Positions 1 to 10,800 are shown, numbered from the stretch's first letter. The stretch: DNA of 64,000 nt from an uncultured Methanomicrobiales archaeon (GCA_949320185.1 CASGHK010000045.1:1-64000), one strand, 5' to 3'. Program-made: numbers and translations. Notes: generated by a model not told the origin, from the letters alone.

Positions 1-1
1 G

Positions 2-97
2 AACCGGGACATGTTCGGTCTTGCGCTCATCTTCACTGTGATTCCCGAGACGATCGTCATCTTCGGTCTTGTCGTGGCGCTGCTGCTCCTGTTCTGA
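2..97 (+). CDS. atpK: A-type ATP synthase subunit K (proteolipid), C-terminal part, truncated by window start
   Basis: Frame 2 reads ...NRDMFGLALIFTVIPETIVIFGLVVALLLLF*, typical C-terminal helix of the K/c subunit with the ion-binding Glu; directly upstream of atpE. Confidence 0.85.
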   Translation, partial: NRDMFGLALIFTVIPETIVIFGLVVALLLLF

Positions 98-109
98 TGG
101 AGACTCATT

Positions 110-685
110 ATGGGACTGGAAGCAGTCATCAGTGAGATCCAACAGAAGGGGCGGCAGGAGGCCGACCGGATCCGGCGCGAGGGCGATCTCGATGTCGAGC
201 GGTTGCTGCGCGATGCGCAGCAGCGCTCGGATGGGATCAAGCTCACTGCCGAGGCCGACGTGACCCGGCAGGTGGAGCACGTCCTCGCCCAGGAGACCTC
301 GTCGGCGAACCTGGTCACCAAGCGGGCGACCCTGAATGCCGAGAAGGAACTCCTGGACCAGGTCTACCAGTCGACCCTCGAGGCGATCCGAAAGGAGCCG
401 GCCGCGTTTCACGAGAAGGCGCTCCGCCGGCTGCTTGAGACCGCGAAGGCCGAGATCGGCGGCGGGCGCGTCCGCGTGAACCGGGCCGATCTTCCGATCA
501 TCGAGGCACTGGTGAAAGAGCCAGGGTTCGATGTCTTCACGGTCGGCCCACCGGCCGAGATCGAAGGGGGCCTCGTCGCGGAGTCGCACGACCGGGCCTT
601 CCAGGTCGACCACTCGTACCGCACCTATCTGAACCGCGTCTGGGAGTCCTCCTTGAAGGATGCCTCGGATCTCCTGTTCGGGTGA
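110..685 (+). CDS. atpE: A-type ATP synthase subunit E
   Basis: MGLEAVISEIQQKGRQEADRIRREGD..., position in operon. Confidence 0.9.
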   Translation: MGLEAVISEIQQKGRQEADRIRREGDLDVERLLRDAQQRSDGIKLTAEADVTRQVEHVLAQETSSANLVTKRATLNAEKELLDQVYQSTLEAIRKEPAAFHEKALRRLLETAKAEIGGGRVRVNRADLPIIEALVKEPGFDVFTVGPPAEIEGGLVAESHDRAFQVDHSYRTYLNRVWESSLKDASDLLFG

Positions 686-697
686 GGTGAGCCGGCC

Positions 698-1753
698 ATG
701 GCAGAGGTGATCAGCGGGCCGGCCCCGTACATCTACGTGAGCACGCGCCTCCGGGTCCGGAGGGCGAAGCTGCTGCGTGCGGAGGAGTACCTCCGTATGC
801 TGAACATGAGCCTGCCCGAGATCACGCGGTACATCGAGGAGCTCGAGTACAAGACCGAGGTCGACGAGCTCGCGCCGTCCTTCTCGGGCGTGGACCTGCT
901 CGAGGTCGCCCTCTCCTGGAACCTCGCCAAAGAGTTCCAGCGGGTGCTCACCCTCACACCGGGTGCGATGGCCGGTTTCACGGCCGAGTACCTGCGGCGC
1001 TGGGACATCGCGAACGTGCTGACGACCCTGCGTGGGCGTACCCAGGGCTTCAAACCGGGCAAGATCAAGGAGGTCCTGATACCGGCTGGCTCGCTCGACC
1101 GGACGGTGCTCGACCGCCTCGTCCTCGAGGAGTCGCCCGACCGGATCGTCGAGGCCCTCCGCGGCACGCACCTCTTTCCGGTGGTCGAGCGGGAACTCCC
1201 CGGCGCCATCGAGTCCGGCAACTTCGGGCGGCTCGAGAACGAGCTCTACAAGGAGTATTATTCCGAACTGATCCGCGTGGCACGGTCCGGGATCAAGGGA
1301 GGGAACGAGTTTCTCCAGTACATCCAGCTCGAGATCGATATCACGAACATGCAGAACCTCTGGCGCCTCCGCGCAGGCGGGGCGACCGGCGAAGTTCGTG
1401 ACTTCATGATCTCGGGCGGCCGTATCCCGGTCGAGGAGCTGAACCGACTTGGAGCGGCTGAGACGACCGATGAGATCGTCGATGCGCTCAAGAAGCGGAC
1501 GAACATTCCTGCCCTCCAGGATGCGATCGAGGAGCTCCGCTGCGGCTGCTCGGTGCGGCAGATCGAGAACCGGCTGACCCGGTTCAAGCTCGAACAGATG
1601 GACCGTATGAGCCGGCGTTATCCGTTCTCGATCTCGCCCGTCCTGGTCTACCTCGAGCGCAAGTTCTACGAGGTCTACAACCTCCGGGCGATAGCCCGGG
1701 GCAAGGCCGCGAACCTTGCGCCGGAGCGCATACAGGAGTACCTGGTGATCTAG
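698..1753 (+). CDS. atpC: A-type ATP synthase subunit C
   Basis: 351 aa, V/A-ATPase subunit C/d-like, operon context. Confidence 0.9.
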   Translation: MAEVISGPAPYIYVSTRLRVRRAKLLRAEEYLRMLNMSLPEITRYIEELEYKTEVDELAPSFSGVDLLEVALSWNLAKEFQRVLTLTPGAMAGFTAEYLRRWDIANVLTTLRGRTQGFKPGKIKEVLIPAGSLDRTVLDRLVLEESPDRIVEALRGTHLFPVVERELPGAIESGNFGRLENELYKEYYSELIRVARSGIKGGNEFLQYIQLEIDITNMQNLWRLRAGGATGEVRDFMISGGRIPVEELNRLGAAETTDEIVDALKKRTNIPALQDAIEELRCGCSVRQIENRLTRFKLEQMDRMSRRYPFSISPVLVYLERKFYEVYNLRAIARGKAANLAPERIQEYLVI

Positions 1754-2056
1754 ATGGAGATCGCAGTCATCGGCTCGAGTGAGTTCATTCTCGGATTCCG
1801 GCTTGCCGGGATCCACAAGACCTTTGCGGTCGACGACGAGCCGCGGCTCGTCGAGGCGGTCAACCAGGCGATTTCCGACCCCGAGGTCGGCATCCTCGTC
1901 CTCTCCTCCAGTGATATGGAGCGCGTCCCACGGCGTCTCCGGGTCCAGCTCGAGGAGTCAGTCCGTCCGACCGTGATCGCGATCGGCGGCGACGAAGGGG
2001 GCCTGTCCCTCAGAGAGAAGATAAAGCGTTCAGTGGGTGTTGATCTGTGGAAGTAA
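1754..2056 (+). CDS. atpF: A-type ATP synthase subunit F
   Basis: [20 protein letters not shown]... typical subunit F. Confidence 0.92.
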   Translation: MEIAVIGSSEFILGFRLAGIHKTFAVDDEPRLVEAVNQAISDPEVGILVLSSSDMERVPRRLRVQLEESVRPTVIAIGGDEGGLSLREKIKRSVGVDLWK

Positions 2057-3807
2057 ACGAAGAACAGAAGACAACGGCCGGCGTGCTGAAGCGCATCGCC
2101 GGGCCGGTCGTCACGGCGGTCGGGCTCAACGCCCACATGTACGATGTCGTGAAGGTCGGCAACGAAGAGCTGATGGGGGAGGTGATCAAGGTCGACGGCG
2201 ACGCGAACATCATCCAGGTCTACGAGAACACGACGGGACTTCGCCCCGGCGAGCCGGTCTCCAACACGGGCCTCTCGCTCGCGGTCGAACTCGGACCGGG
2301 CCTGCTCACCTCGATCTACGACGGGATTCAACGCCCGCTCGAGGTCCTGGTGGAGAAGATGGGCTCGTTCATCGAGCGCGGCGTCTCGGCGCCGGGCATC
2401 CCCCGCGACAAGAAGTGGGAGTTCAAGGCGCTCGCCAAGGTCGGCGACGATGTCTCCCCCGGTGCGATCCTCGGCGAGGTCCAGGAGACGAACATCGTCC
2501 ACCGGATCATGGTCCCCCCGAACATGAAGGGCGGGCGGATCGCGACGATCACGAGCGGGAGCTTCACGGTCGAAGAGACCATCTGCACCCTCGAGGACGG
2601 GACCGAGTTCCAGATGATGCACCGTTGGCCGGTGCGTGTGCCGCGTCCTGTGATGGAGAAGAAGAACCCGACGATCCCGCTCATCACCGGTCAGCGGATC
2701 CTCGACGGCCTCTTCCCGATCGCGAAGGGCGGCACGGCGGCGATTCCCGGGCCGTTCGGCTCGGGCAAGACGGTGACGCAGCAGCAGCTCGCAAAGTGGT
2801 CGGACGCCGAGATCGTGGTCTACATCGGCTGCGGCGAACGCGGTAACGAGATGACCGAGGTGCTGACCGAGTTCCCCGAGCTCGAGGACCCGAAGTCGGG
2901 CAAGCCGCTCATGGAGCGGACGATCCTGATCGCGAACACCTCGAACATGCCCGTCGCGGCACGAGAGGCCTCGGTCTACACCGGGATCACGATCGCCGAA
3001 TACTTCCGCGACATGGGCTACGATGTCTCGCTGATGGCCGACTCGACCTCGCGCTGGGCAGAAGCGATGCGTGAGATCTCGAGCCGGCTCGAAGAGATGC
3101 CCGGCGAAGAGGGTTACCCCGCGTACCTCGCGGCCCGTCTCTCCGAGTTCTACGAGCGCGCCGGCCTGGTCACGACCCTTGCCGGTGCCTCCGGTTCGGT
3201 CTCGGTCATCGGTGCGGTCTCGCCGCCCGGCGGTGACTTCTCCGAGCCGGTCACCCAGAACACGCTCCGCATCGTCAAGGTCTTCTGGGCCCTTGACGCG
3301 AAGCTCTCGCAGCGCCGGCACTTTCCGGCCATCAACTGGCTCAACTCCTACTCGCTCTACCTGGACACCCTCGGGCCCTGGTACGACACCGAGGTCTCAC
3401 CCGAGTGGAACCCACTCCGGTCATGGGCGATGGAGGTGCTGCAGAAGGAGGCAGAGCTCCAGGAGATCGTCCAGCTCGTCGGGTCGGATGCCCTTCCCGA
3501 GACCGAGCAGATTACGATCGAGGTCGCTCGGCTGATCCGGGAGGTCTTCCTCCAGCAGAACGCCTACGACGCGGTCGACACGTTCTGCGAGATGAAGAAG
3601 CAGTACGACATGATGAAGGCGATCCGGAGCTACGCGGACCAGTCGTATGCGGCCCAGGCGGCGGGTGTCAGCCCGACGCAGATCATCTCGATCAAGGCCA
3701 AGAACGACCTGCCTCAGATCAAGTTCGTCAAGGACTACGAGCCCATGCTCGACGGCATCCTGAAGGCGATGGAATCCGAATTCACGACACTGAGGTCGAG
3801 CGCATGA
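2047..3807 (+). CDS. atpA: A-type ATP synthase catalytic subunit A
   Basis: P-loop [10 protein letters not shown], 586 aa, overlaps atpF end; GTG start. Confidence 0.97.
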   Translation: MEVNEEQKTTAGVLKRIAGPVVTAVGLNAHMYDVVKVGNEELMGEVIKVDGDANIIQVYENTTGLRPGEPVSNTGLSLAVELGPGLLTSIYDGIQRPLEVLVEKMGSFIERGVSAPGIPRDKKWEFKALAKVGDDVSPGAILGEVQETNIVHRIMVPPNMKGGRIATITSGSFTVEETICTLEDGTEFQMMHRWPVRVPRPVMEKKNPTIPLITGQRILDGLFPIAKGGTAAIPGPFGSGKTVTQQQLAKWSDAEIVVYIGCGERGNEMTEVLTEFPELEDPKSGKPLMERTILIANTSNMPVAAREASVYTGITIAEYFRDMGYDVSLMADSTSRWAEAMREISSRLEEMPGEEGYPAYLAARLSEFYERAGLVTTLAGASGSVSVIGAVSPPGGDFSEPVTQNTLRIVKVFWALDAKLSQRRHFPAINWLNSYSLYLDTLGPWYDTEVSPEWNPLRSWAMEVLQKEAELQEIVQLVGSDALPETEQITIEVARLIREVFLQQNAYDAVDTFCEMKKQYDMMKAIRSYADQSYAAQAAGVSPTQIISIKAKNDLPQIKFVKDYEPMLDGILKAMESEFTTLRSSA

Positions 3808-5183
3808 AGGAGTATCGGACGATCAACCGGATCGCCGGCCCCCTGCTCTTCGTCGAGAAGACGGAGCCGATCGGGTACGAGGAACTGGTGAACATCACGC
3901 TCGCCGACGGCTCGGTGAAGCGCGGACAGGTCCTCGACACCTCGGACGAGCTCGTGGTCGTGCAGGTCTTCGAGACGACGACCGGTATCGGACGTGATTC
4001 AGGCGTTCGGTTCACCGGCGAGGCGATCAAGATGCCAGTCGGGCGCGAGATGCTCGGGCGTATCCTCTCGGGCGGCGGGAAGCCGATCGACGGGGGGCCC
4101 GAGATCGTGCCGGAGAAGCGGCTCGACATCACGGGTGCCGCGATCAACCCCTACGCCCGGTCGAGCCCGGCCGACTTCATCCAGACGGGGATCTCGACGA
4201 TCGACGGTACGAACACGCTCGTGCGTGGTCAGAAGCTGCCGATCTTCTCCGCTGCCGGCCTGCCGCACAACAACATCGCTCTCCAGATTGCCCGCCAGGC
4301 AAAGGTGCCGGGTTCCACTGAGGACTTCGCGGTGGTCTTTGCGGCGATGGGCATCACCAAGGAAGAGGCGAACGCGTTTATGCAGGACTTCGAGCGCACG
4401 GGTGCTCTCGAACGCGCTGTCGTCTTCCTGAACCTCGCCGACGACCCGGCGGTCGAGCGGATCATCACTCCCCGTCTCGCCCTGACGACGGCCGAGTACC
4501 TCGCCTACGACCTCGGGATGCACGTGCTCGTCATCCTGACGGACATGACCAACTACTGCGAGGCGCTCCGCCAGATCGGCGCCGCCCGTGAGGAGGTTCC
4601 TGGCCGTCGTGGATACCCCGGGTACATGTACACCGACCTCGCCGGAATCTACGAACGGGCCGGGATCATCAAGGGCAAGAAGGGCTCGGTGACGCAGATC
4701 CCGATCCTGACGATGCCCGGCGACGATATCACCCACCCGATACCCGACCTGACGGGGTACATCACAGAAGGGCAGATCGTGGTCTCGCGTGAGCTGCACC
4801 GGAAGGGGATCTACCCACCGATCAACGTGCTGCCCTCCCTCTCCCGGTTGATGAACCTCGGTATCGGGAAGGGGCACACCCGCGAGGACCACAAGAAGGT
4901 CTCGGACCAGATGTATGCGGCGTACGCCGAGGGCAACGACCTTCGCGGCCTCGTCGCGATCGTCGGCAAGGACGCACTCTCCGAGCGCGACCGGATGTTC
5001 CTCGAGTTCGCCGATCTCTTCGAGCAGCGGTTCGTCCGCCAGGGGATCGACGAGGATCGGACGATCGGCGAGGGGACCCTCGACCTCGGCTGGGACCTGC
5101 TCTCCACGCTGCCAGTCGAGCAGCTGAGCCGTATCGACCGTGAACTGATCGAGAAGTACCACCCGAAGTTCCGGGCGAAGTGA
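3804..5183 (+). CDS. atpB: A-type ATP synthase subunit B
   Basis: [31 protein letters not shown]...; ATG at 3804 inside the longer ORF 3405-5183. Confidence 0.96.
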   Translation: MKEYRTINRIAGPLLFVEKTEPIGYEELVNITLADGSVKRGQVLDTSDELVVVQVFETTTGIGRDSGVRFTGEAIKMPVGREMLGRILSGGGKPIDGGPEIVPEKRLDITGAAINPYARSSPADFIQTGISTIDGTNTLVRGQKLPIFSAAGLPHNNIALQIARQAKVPGSTEDFAVVFAAMGITKEEANAFMQDFERTGALERAVVFLNLADDPAVERIITPRLALTTAEYLAYDLGMHVLVILTDMTNYCEALRQIGAAREEVPGRRGYPGYMYTDLAGIYERAGIIKGKKGSVTQIPILTMPGDDITHPIPDLTGYITEGQIVVSRELHRKGIYPPINVLPSLSRLMNLGIGKGHTREDHKKVSDQMYAAYAEGNDLRGLVAIVGKDALSERDRMFLEFADLFEQRFVRQGIDEDRTIGEGTLDLGWDLLSTLPVEQLSRIDRELIEKYHPKFRAK

Positions 5184-5190
5184 GGGTTCC

Positions 5191-5823
5191 ATGGCACTCC
5201 GCGACATCAAGCCCACCCGGTCCGAACTGATCAATCTCAAGAGGCGGATCCAGCTCTCGGAGCGGGGGTACAAGATCCTGAAGATGAAACGGGACGGGCT
5301 GATCCTGGAGTTCTTCAAGGTGCTCGGCGAGGCCAAGGACTCACGCGGGGCCCTCCTTTCCGCCTACGCGCGGGCCGAGGAGATGATGGCCGTGGCGAAC
5401 ACGGTCGAGGGAGCGATCGGCGTGAAGTCGGCCGCGTTCTCGGTGAAAGAGGTTCCCCAGATCGCGGTCAAGCAGAAGAACATCATGGGCGTCGTGGTCC
5501 CGGACATCAAGGGCTCGTCCGTGACCAAGCCGCTCGTCGACCGGGGGTACGGGGTGCTCGGCACCTCGTCCACGATCGATGAGACAGCGGCTGCGTTCGA
5601 GGACCTGGTCGAGCAGATCATTCACTCGGCCGAGATCGAGACCACGATGAAACGCCTGCTCGAGGAGATCGAGAAGACGAAGCGGCGTGTGAACGCCCTC
5701 GAGTTCAAGGTGATCCCCGAGCAGATCGAGGCCCGTGACTTCATCAAGATGCGGCTCGACGAGATGGAGCGCGAAGAGCTCTTCCGCTTAAAGAAGATCA
5801 AGGCCCGTTCCACCGGGACGTGA
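5191..5823 (+). CDS. atpD: A-type ATP synthase subunit D
   Basis: MALRDIKPTRSELINLKRRIQLSERGYKILKMKRDGLI. Confidence 0.95.
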   Translation: MALRDIKPTRSELINLKRRIQLSERGYKILKMKRDGLILEFFKVLGEAKDSRGALLSAYARAEEMMAVANTVEGAIGVKSAAFSVKEVPQIAVKQKNIMGVVVPDIKGSSVTKPLVDRGYGVLGTSSTIDETAAAFEDLVEQIIHSAEIETTMKRLLEEIEKTKRRVNALEFKVIPEQIEARDFIKMRLDEMEREELFRLKKIKARSTGT

Positions 5824-5827
5824 GACC

Positions 5828-7042
5828 ATGGAGATCGGCACGATCGCGAGCCTGCCCTGTGAGGGCCGAACGGTCCTCCTCAGGCTCGACCTGAACTCCC
5901 CGATCGACCCATCATCGGGTGCGATCCTGGACGACAAGCGGTTCCGCGAGCACCTGCCCACGATCCAGGCGCTGGCGCACGCGAAGGTCGTGATCCTGAC
6001 CCATCAGTCCCGGCCCGGGAAGAAGGACTATACGACGCTGGCCGCGCACGCCGAGAAACTCGGCACGATGCTCGGCCGGCCGGTCGAGTACATCGACGAC
6101 GTGATCGGTGCCAGTGTGCGCGAGGCCGTCGCAAAGATGGCGACCGGCGACGTGCTGATGCTCGAGAATGTCCGGTTCATGGCGGAGGAGAACCTCACCA
6201 TGAAGCCGGAAGAAGCAGCCCGGACTCACCTGGTGCGCCGGATCGCGGCGCTCGGGGACTTTTTCGTGAACGATGCCTTCGGCACGGCCCACCGGTCACA
6301 GCCGACCGTTGTCGGCCTGCCGATGGTGATGAGGTCGGCGGCGGGCCTGTTGATGGAGCGCGAGGTCTCCCAGCTCTCGCGAGTTTTCCAGGGCGCCCCC
6401 CGACCGGTGATCGTCGTGCTCGGCGGCACCAAAGTCGACGACTCGATCGATGTCGCGCGGCATGTCCTGGAGAACGGGGTGGCCGACATCGTCGTTGGAA
6501 TCGGCGTGGTCGCGAACGTCTTCTACCTGGCACAGGGGATCGCCATCGGCGACCCCTCGACGGCGCTGATCGAGCAGCTGAAGTACCTGCCGCTCGTCGA
6601 TGTCGCCCGGGACCTCCTCGCGGCCCACGGTGACCGGATCCTGCTTCCCAACCAGGTGGCAGTCCGTGAGAACGGAACTCGCGTTGAATATCCCCTCGAC
6701 CGGATCCCGCACGACGCCCCGATCATGGATGCAGGCTCATCGGCGGTGGTTGAGCTCTCCCGGATCCTCGCCGCCGCTGGCACCGTGGTCTTCAACGGTC
6801 CGGCGGGTGTCTTCGAAGACTCGAACTTCGCGACGGGAACCCACGAGCTCCTGCGGGCGGCCTCCCAGGCAGACTTCTCGGTGATCGGAGGCGGCCACAC
6901 GGCGGCTGTCGTAGAGAAACTCGGGATCGACTCAAAGTTCACCCACATCTCCACCGGAGGCGGGGCCTGCATCGAGTTCCTGACCGGTAAGACCCTTCCG
7001 GCGGTGGACGCGCTCGCCCGCTCGAAGCAGACATTCGGGTGA
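5828..7042 (+). CDS. pgk: Phosphoglycerate kinase
   Basis: VLLRLDLNSPID, GDFFVNDAFGTAHRSQPT, VFNGPAGVFE motifs. Confidence 0.96.
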   Translation: MEIGTIASLPCEGRTVLLRLDLNSPIDPSSGAILDDKRFREHLPTIQALAHAKVVILTHQSRPGKKDYTTLAAHAEKLGTMLGRPVEYIDDVIGASVREAVAKMATGDVLMLENVRFMAEENLTMKPEEAARTHLVRRIAALGDFFVNDAFGTAHRSQPTVVGLPMVMRSAAGLLMEREVSQLSRVFQGAPRPVIVVLGGTKVDDSIDVARHVLENGVADIVVGIGVVANVFYLAQGIAIGDPSTALIEQLKYLPLVDVARDLLAAHGDRILLPNQVAVRENGTRVEYPLDRIPHDAPIMDAGSSAVVELSRILAAAGTVVFNGPAGVFEDSNFATGTHELLRAASQADFSVIGGGHTAAVVEKLGIDSKFTHISTGGGACIEFLTGKTLPAVDALARSKQTFG

Positions 7043-7094
7043 TCCCCTCCTCCCACTTTTTTTCCTCCGTAACCCTGTTTTATCATGTCAAGGT

Positions 7095-7410
7095 CCGTCC
7101 AGCGGGACTGGCGTGATAGGGTGGCGCTTCCAGTCTCAAGGAGATGAGACGAGGTCGACTGCAGTGAAGGGAACCTCGAGGCATCGACCGATAGGCACCA
7201 GGCGGGCCCTAATGCAGATTCACCGCCCGTGCCTGGCAACGGATCGCGGACGCTCGGCTTCCGAGCGGACGAGGTGGACCGGTCGACTGGGTCGATCGGG
7301 TACAGGACGATGCAACTGGCCATCACCAACCGTCCGTCGATCAGCGTCTCTCTCCCGGCCCCATCCTGGCATCCCGTATCGTCGGGGAGTACAGACAGCC
7401 CCCGATCATA
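7095..7410 (+). other. Hairpin-rich non-coding block between pgk and nifS (candidate structured RNA or long leader)
   Basis: Successive inverted repeats: CCAG/CTGG 7099-7111; GTCTCA/TGAGAC 7133-7150; GGTCGA/TCGACC 7153-7189; CCAGGCGGGC/GCCC-GT-GCCTGG 7198-7236; CGCTCGG/CCGAGCG 7251-7267; TCGGGG/CCCCGA 7382-7405. Confidence 0.35.
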
Positions 7411-7508
7411 CTCTGCTCTGTGACATCCTCGCCAAATTCATCCCTTTTGCTGCAATCCGCGCGGTTGAAATAGATTGGTGGTGCACACTCTCCGGTGAGA
7501 TTGGATCC

Positions 7509-8702
7509 ATGAACAGGAATCGCCTGGTCTACCTGGACCACGCGGCCACGACACCCACCGCACCCGAGGTCGTCGAGGCGATGCTCCCCTATTACTCCGA
7601 GCGGTTCGGTAATCCGTCCTCAATCTACGGTATCGCCCGCGATTCAAGGGAGGCGATCGACCACGCTCGGGACCAGGTCGCCCGGGCGATCAACGCCTCT
7701 CCCGAGGAGATATTCGTCACGTCCGGGGGAACCGAGGCGGACAACTGGGCGCTCAAGGGTGTTGCATTCGCGGACCGGAAACGAGGGGATCACATCATCA
7801 CGTCCTCGATCGAGCACCACGCGGTTCTTCATACCTGCCAGTACCTCGAGAAGCAGGGGTTCCGGGTGATATACCTGGACGTCGACGAGTTCGGCCGTGT
7901 CGATCCGGCGGCTCTCGAGAACACGATCACGGACCAGACCGTGCTCGTCTCGATCATGGCCGCGAACAACGAGATCGGAACCATCGAGCCGATCGCCGCG
8001 TGCGGAGCGATCTGTAGAGACCGCGGAGTCCGGTTCCACACGGACGCGGTCCAGGCGATCGGGTCGATTCCGATCGACGTGGAGGCGATGAACGTGGACC
8101 TCCTCTCCCTCTCGGCCCACAAGTTCTACGGGCCGAAAGGCATCGGCGCGCTCTATATCCGGAAGGGGGTCAGGATCGACAATCTCCTCCACGGTGGTGC
8201 CCAGGAGCGCCGCCGACGGGCAGGGACCGAGAATGTGCCCGGCATCGTCGGTATGGGCGCTGCGATCGAGCGGGCGAGTGAGCGGCGCGAAGCATACTCA
8301 CGCAGGCTTATCGCGCTCCGCGACCGGCTCTACGAGGGGCTCACCGAACGCATCGAGCACGTCCGCCTGAATGGCCATCCGACCGAGCGCCTCCCCGGCA
8401 ACCTGAACCTCTCGATCCGGTTTATCGAGGGAGAGTCCATACTGCTGATGCTCAACCATGCGGGAATCTGCGCATCGAGCGGGTCGGCCTGCACCTCGGG
8501 ATCGCTCGATCCCTCGCACGTACTGCTCGCGATCGGCCTTCCCCATGAGATCGCACATGGCTCTCTGCGGTTCACGCTCGGCGAATCGAACACCGATGAA
8601 GACGTCGACTACGTGCTGGCCACCCTCCCTCCAATCGTGGAGCGGCTCCGCACGATGTCACCCCTCTATGCAGAGTTCCGGAGGTCACAGGATGTACAGT
8701 GA
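7509..8702 (+). CDS. nifS: Cysteine desulfurase (NifS/IscS)
   Basis: MNRNRLVYLDHAATTPTAPEVVEAM; SSIEHHAVLHTC; LSLSAHKFYGPKGIGALY; GICASSGSACTSG. Confidence 0.95.
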   Translation: MNRNRLVYLDHAATTPTAPEVVEAMLPYYSERFGNPSSIYGIARDSREAIDHARDQVARAINASPEEIFVTSGGTEADNWALKGVAFADRKRGDHIITSSIEHHAVLHTCQYLEKQGFRVIYLDVDEFGRVDPAALENTITDQTVLVSIMAANNEIGTIEPIAACGAICRDRGVRFHTDAVQAIGSIPIDVEAMNVDLLSLSAHKFYGPKGIGALYIRKGVRIDNLLHGGAQERRRRAGTENVPGIVGMGAAIERASERREAYSRRLIALRDRLYEGLTERIEHVRLNGHPTERLPGNLNLSIRFIEGESILLMLNHAGICASSGSACTSGSLDPSHVLLAIGLPHEIAHGSLRFTLGESNTDEDVDYVLATLPPIVERLRTMSPLYAEFRRSQDVQ

Positions 8703-9123
8703 AAAAGTGATGGACCACTTCATGAACCCGCGAAACCAGGGAGAGATCGAAAACCCCGATGGTGTTGGTGAGGTCGGTAACCCCAAGTGCGGGGACATTA
8801 TGAAGATCTTTCTGCGGGTCAGGGACGGACGCATCGAGGATGTCGGGTTCCAGACGTTCGGATGCGGAGCCGCCGTGGCAACGAGCAGCATGGCAACCGA
8901 GCTGGTCAAGGGCAAGACCCTCGAGGAGGCATGGGAGCTCTCGAATACAGCCGTCGCCGAGGCGCTCGGCGGTCTGCCGCCGGTCAAGATGCACTGCTCG
9001 GTGCTTGCCGAGGAAGGGATTCACAAGGCGATCAACGATTATCGAATACGGAACGGGCTTGAGCCCTGGGAGGAGAAGCCAGGAGCCTCCCACGCCCATT
9101 CAGACGATACATGCGAGGCCTGA
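8692..9123 (+). CDS. nifU: Iron-sulfur cluster scaffold NifU/IscU
   Basis: MYSEKVMDHFMNPRNQGEIENPDGVGEVGNPKCGD...GCGAAVATSS...KMHCSVLAEE; overlaps nifS stop. Confidence 0.95.
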   Translation: MYSEKVMDHFMNPRNQGEIENPDGVGEVGNPKCGDIMKIFLRVRDGRIEDVGFQTFGCGAAVATSSMATELVKGKTLEEAWELSNTAVAEALGGLPPVKMHCSVLAEEGIHKAINDYRIRNGLEPWEEKPGASHAHSDDTCEA

Positions 9124-9219
9124 TCCACCTCGTTCATTCGTCGAACACCCTCGGGGACGTTCATCTCATGCACGGCTCCAATTGTCTCACGGAACTGCGC
9201 AAAAATGCGGATTATGACA

Positions 9220-9963
9220 TTATCTCGTCTCTTTTCCACCGCAGACCGGACACCCGGAGCGCGGCGCGACCCTGATCTCCTCCATACGGCCGGCCAGCCC
9301 GTCCCAGAGGAGAAGCCTGTCGGTCAGGAGCTCGCCCTCCCCGGTCAGGTACTTGATCACCTCGGTCGCCTGGATGCACCCGATCACGCCCGGCGTGACT
9401 CCAACGACAGGAAAGACCTCCTTTGGCGGGACACGCGGAAAAAGGCAGGCGAGGCAGGGGCCGCGACCGGGGACACAGGTCGTCACCTGGCCGTGAAATC
9501 CCCGAACAGCACCGTGAAAGAGGGCGATGCCGCGTTCGTGGGCGACCCGGTTCAACATGAACCGGACCGAATAGTTGTCCATCGCGTCCACGATCCCATC
9601 GGCCGTGCCGATTAACCCGGCCACGTTCTCGTCCGTGATCGTTATCCGCCTGGCCTCGACCTGGATCAATGGGTTGAGAGCCCGGAGCGTATCGACACCG
9701 GACTCCACCTTCGGCCGGCCCTGGTCGGCATCGCCATGCAGTATCTGTCGGTTCAGGTTCGTCGATTCGACCGTGTCATGGTCGATCAGCGTCAACCGGC
9801 CGACACCCGCGACGGCGAGGTAGATCGCGGCTGGCGAGCCCAGACCTCCTGCACCCGCGACCATGATGTGCGCCCGTTTCAACCGCTCTTGGCCCTCCTC
9901 CCCGAACGACAGGATCTGGCGGCCGTATCGTTCCCTCTCACCTGGGGTTAATCCCGAGGACAT
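9220..9963 (-). CDS. MoeB/ThiF/HesA family adenylyltransferase
   Basis: GAGGLGSPAAIYLAVAGVGRLTLIDHDTVESTNLNRQ; terminal CPVCGG. Confidence 0.92.
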   Translation of the reverse strand: MSSGLTPGERERYGRQILSFGEEGQERLKRAHIMVAGAGGLGSPAAIYLAVAGVGRLTLIDHDTVESTNLNRQILHGDADQGRPKVESGVDTLRALNPLIQVEARRITITDENVAGLIGTADGIVDAMDNYSVRFMLNRVAHERGIALFHGAVRGFHGQVTTCVPGRGPCLACLFPRVPPKEVFPVVGVTPGVIGCIQATEVIKYLTGEGELLTDRLLLWDGLAGRMEEIRVAPRSGCPVCGGKETR

Positions 9964-10353
9964 CTACCGCTCCTCTGATTGGGGCAGGTCGATGCATCCC
10001 CCGGCGATGTGCTGTCCGTTCGCTGCCGCCGCCCGCTCACGCACGGACCGGCAGATGGCGCAGAGCCGGGCCGGGACATCAGCGGCCTCGCCACTCGCGA
10101 GCTCGTCGGCCGCCCGTTCGATCTCGGCCTTGATGTCGACATCGAACTCGATCCGGTATCCCCTCTTGCCCGAGAGGTACTGCGAGATTGCGGCGGGTGC
10201 GGTCTCGATCAGTCGGGCAGCCTCGAGCTGCGAGTGGCCTTTACGGACAAGGGCGGCAGCCAGGGCTGCACGGATGGCGGGAAGAAGGTCCCAGACAACC
10301 TCCTGGCAGGGGAGCTTGACCATATACCCAAGGTATATACGGGTGACCCTCAT
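9964..10353 (-). CDS. HTH transcriptional regulator (XRE-like, archaeal)
   Basis: VRKGHSQLEAARLIETAPAAISQYLSGKRGY helix-turn-helix; Cys-containing C-terminus. Start may be the internal MVKLPCQEVVWDLLPAIRAALAAAL. Confidence 0.75.
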   Translation of the reverse strand: MRVTRIYLGYMVKLPCQEVVWDLLPAIRAALAAALVRKGHSQLEAARLIETAPAAISQYLSGKRGYRIEFDVDIKAEIERAADELASGEAADVPARLCAICRSVRERAAAANGQHIAGGCIDLPQSEER

Positions 10354-10394
10354 AAAGGTTGCTTCACAATTGTTAATGAACCCGGTGAAGACTC

Positions 10395-10655
10395 ATGACC
10401 TCTCCTGACCCTCGCGAGGGTTTGCTCGTCCTTGCCCACAACTACGTCCGGTCCAAAGTCCAGGACTACGTGGGCCGCGTGGGTGACAGCCTCGACGCGG
10501 AACGTGTCCTCTTTGCGCCCGATCGGAACCTGACCGCGTACGTCTCGCGGCCCGGACCGGCATCGAAGTGATCCCTGTCCCGGCGCTCGGGTGCTGCCCG
10601 ACCCACCAGTCTCTGTGGTCCGCGATCTCGAAACGCAGATCCGCGCCCACCCCGA
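10395..10655 (+). pseudogene. nadA: Quinolinate synthase (NadA) relic: internal deletion plus frameshifts
   Basis: LAHNYVRSKVQDYVGRVGDSLDAE joined to RVLFAPDRNLTAYVSR, then frameshift to RTGIEVIPVPALGCCPTHQSL, then frameshift to SVVRDLETQIRAHPDAE; matches the NadA motif order with the middle missing. Confidence 0.8.
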
Positions 10656-10800
10656 CGCCGAGCATCCCCCGTGCCACGAAGGGGGAGTTCAAGGCGCTCG
10701 CCAAGGTCGGCGACGAGGTCTCCCCGGGTGCGATCCTCGGCGAGGTCCAGGATACGATCATCGTCCACCGGATCATGGTCCCCCCCGAACATGAAGGGCG
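10655..10800 (+). repeat. Partial duplicate of atpA (source about 2389-2533)
   Basis: 10683-10800 versus 2417-2533: 4 substitutions and one inserted C; more diverged match back to 10655/2389. Confidence 0.93.

Noticed and set aside
1750-3321. 523-aa minus-strand ORF opposite atpF/atpA
   Set aside because: Shadow ORF of atpA; Arg/Asp/Leu-rich without domain motifs.
7113-7508. In-frame N-terminal extension of NifS (ORF starts at 7113)
   Set aside because: The extension has no protein-like conservation, and NifS homology begins at MNRNRLVYLDHAATTP (7509); the region is better explained as hairpin-rich non-coding sequence.
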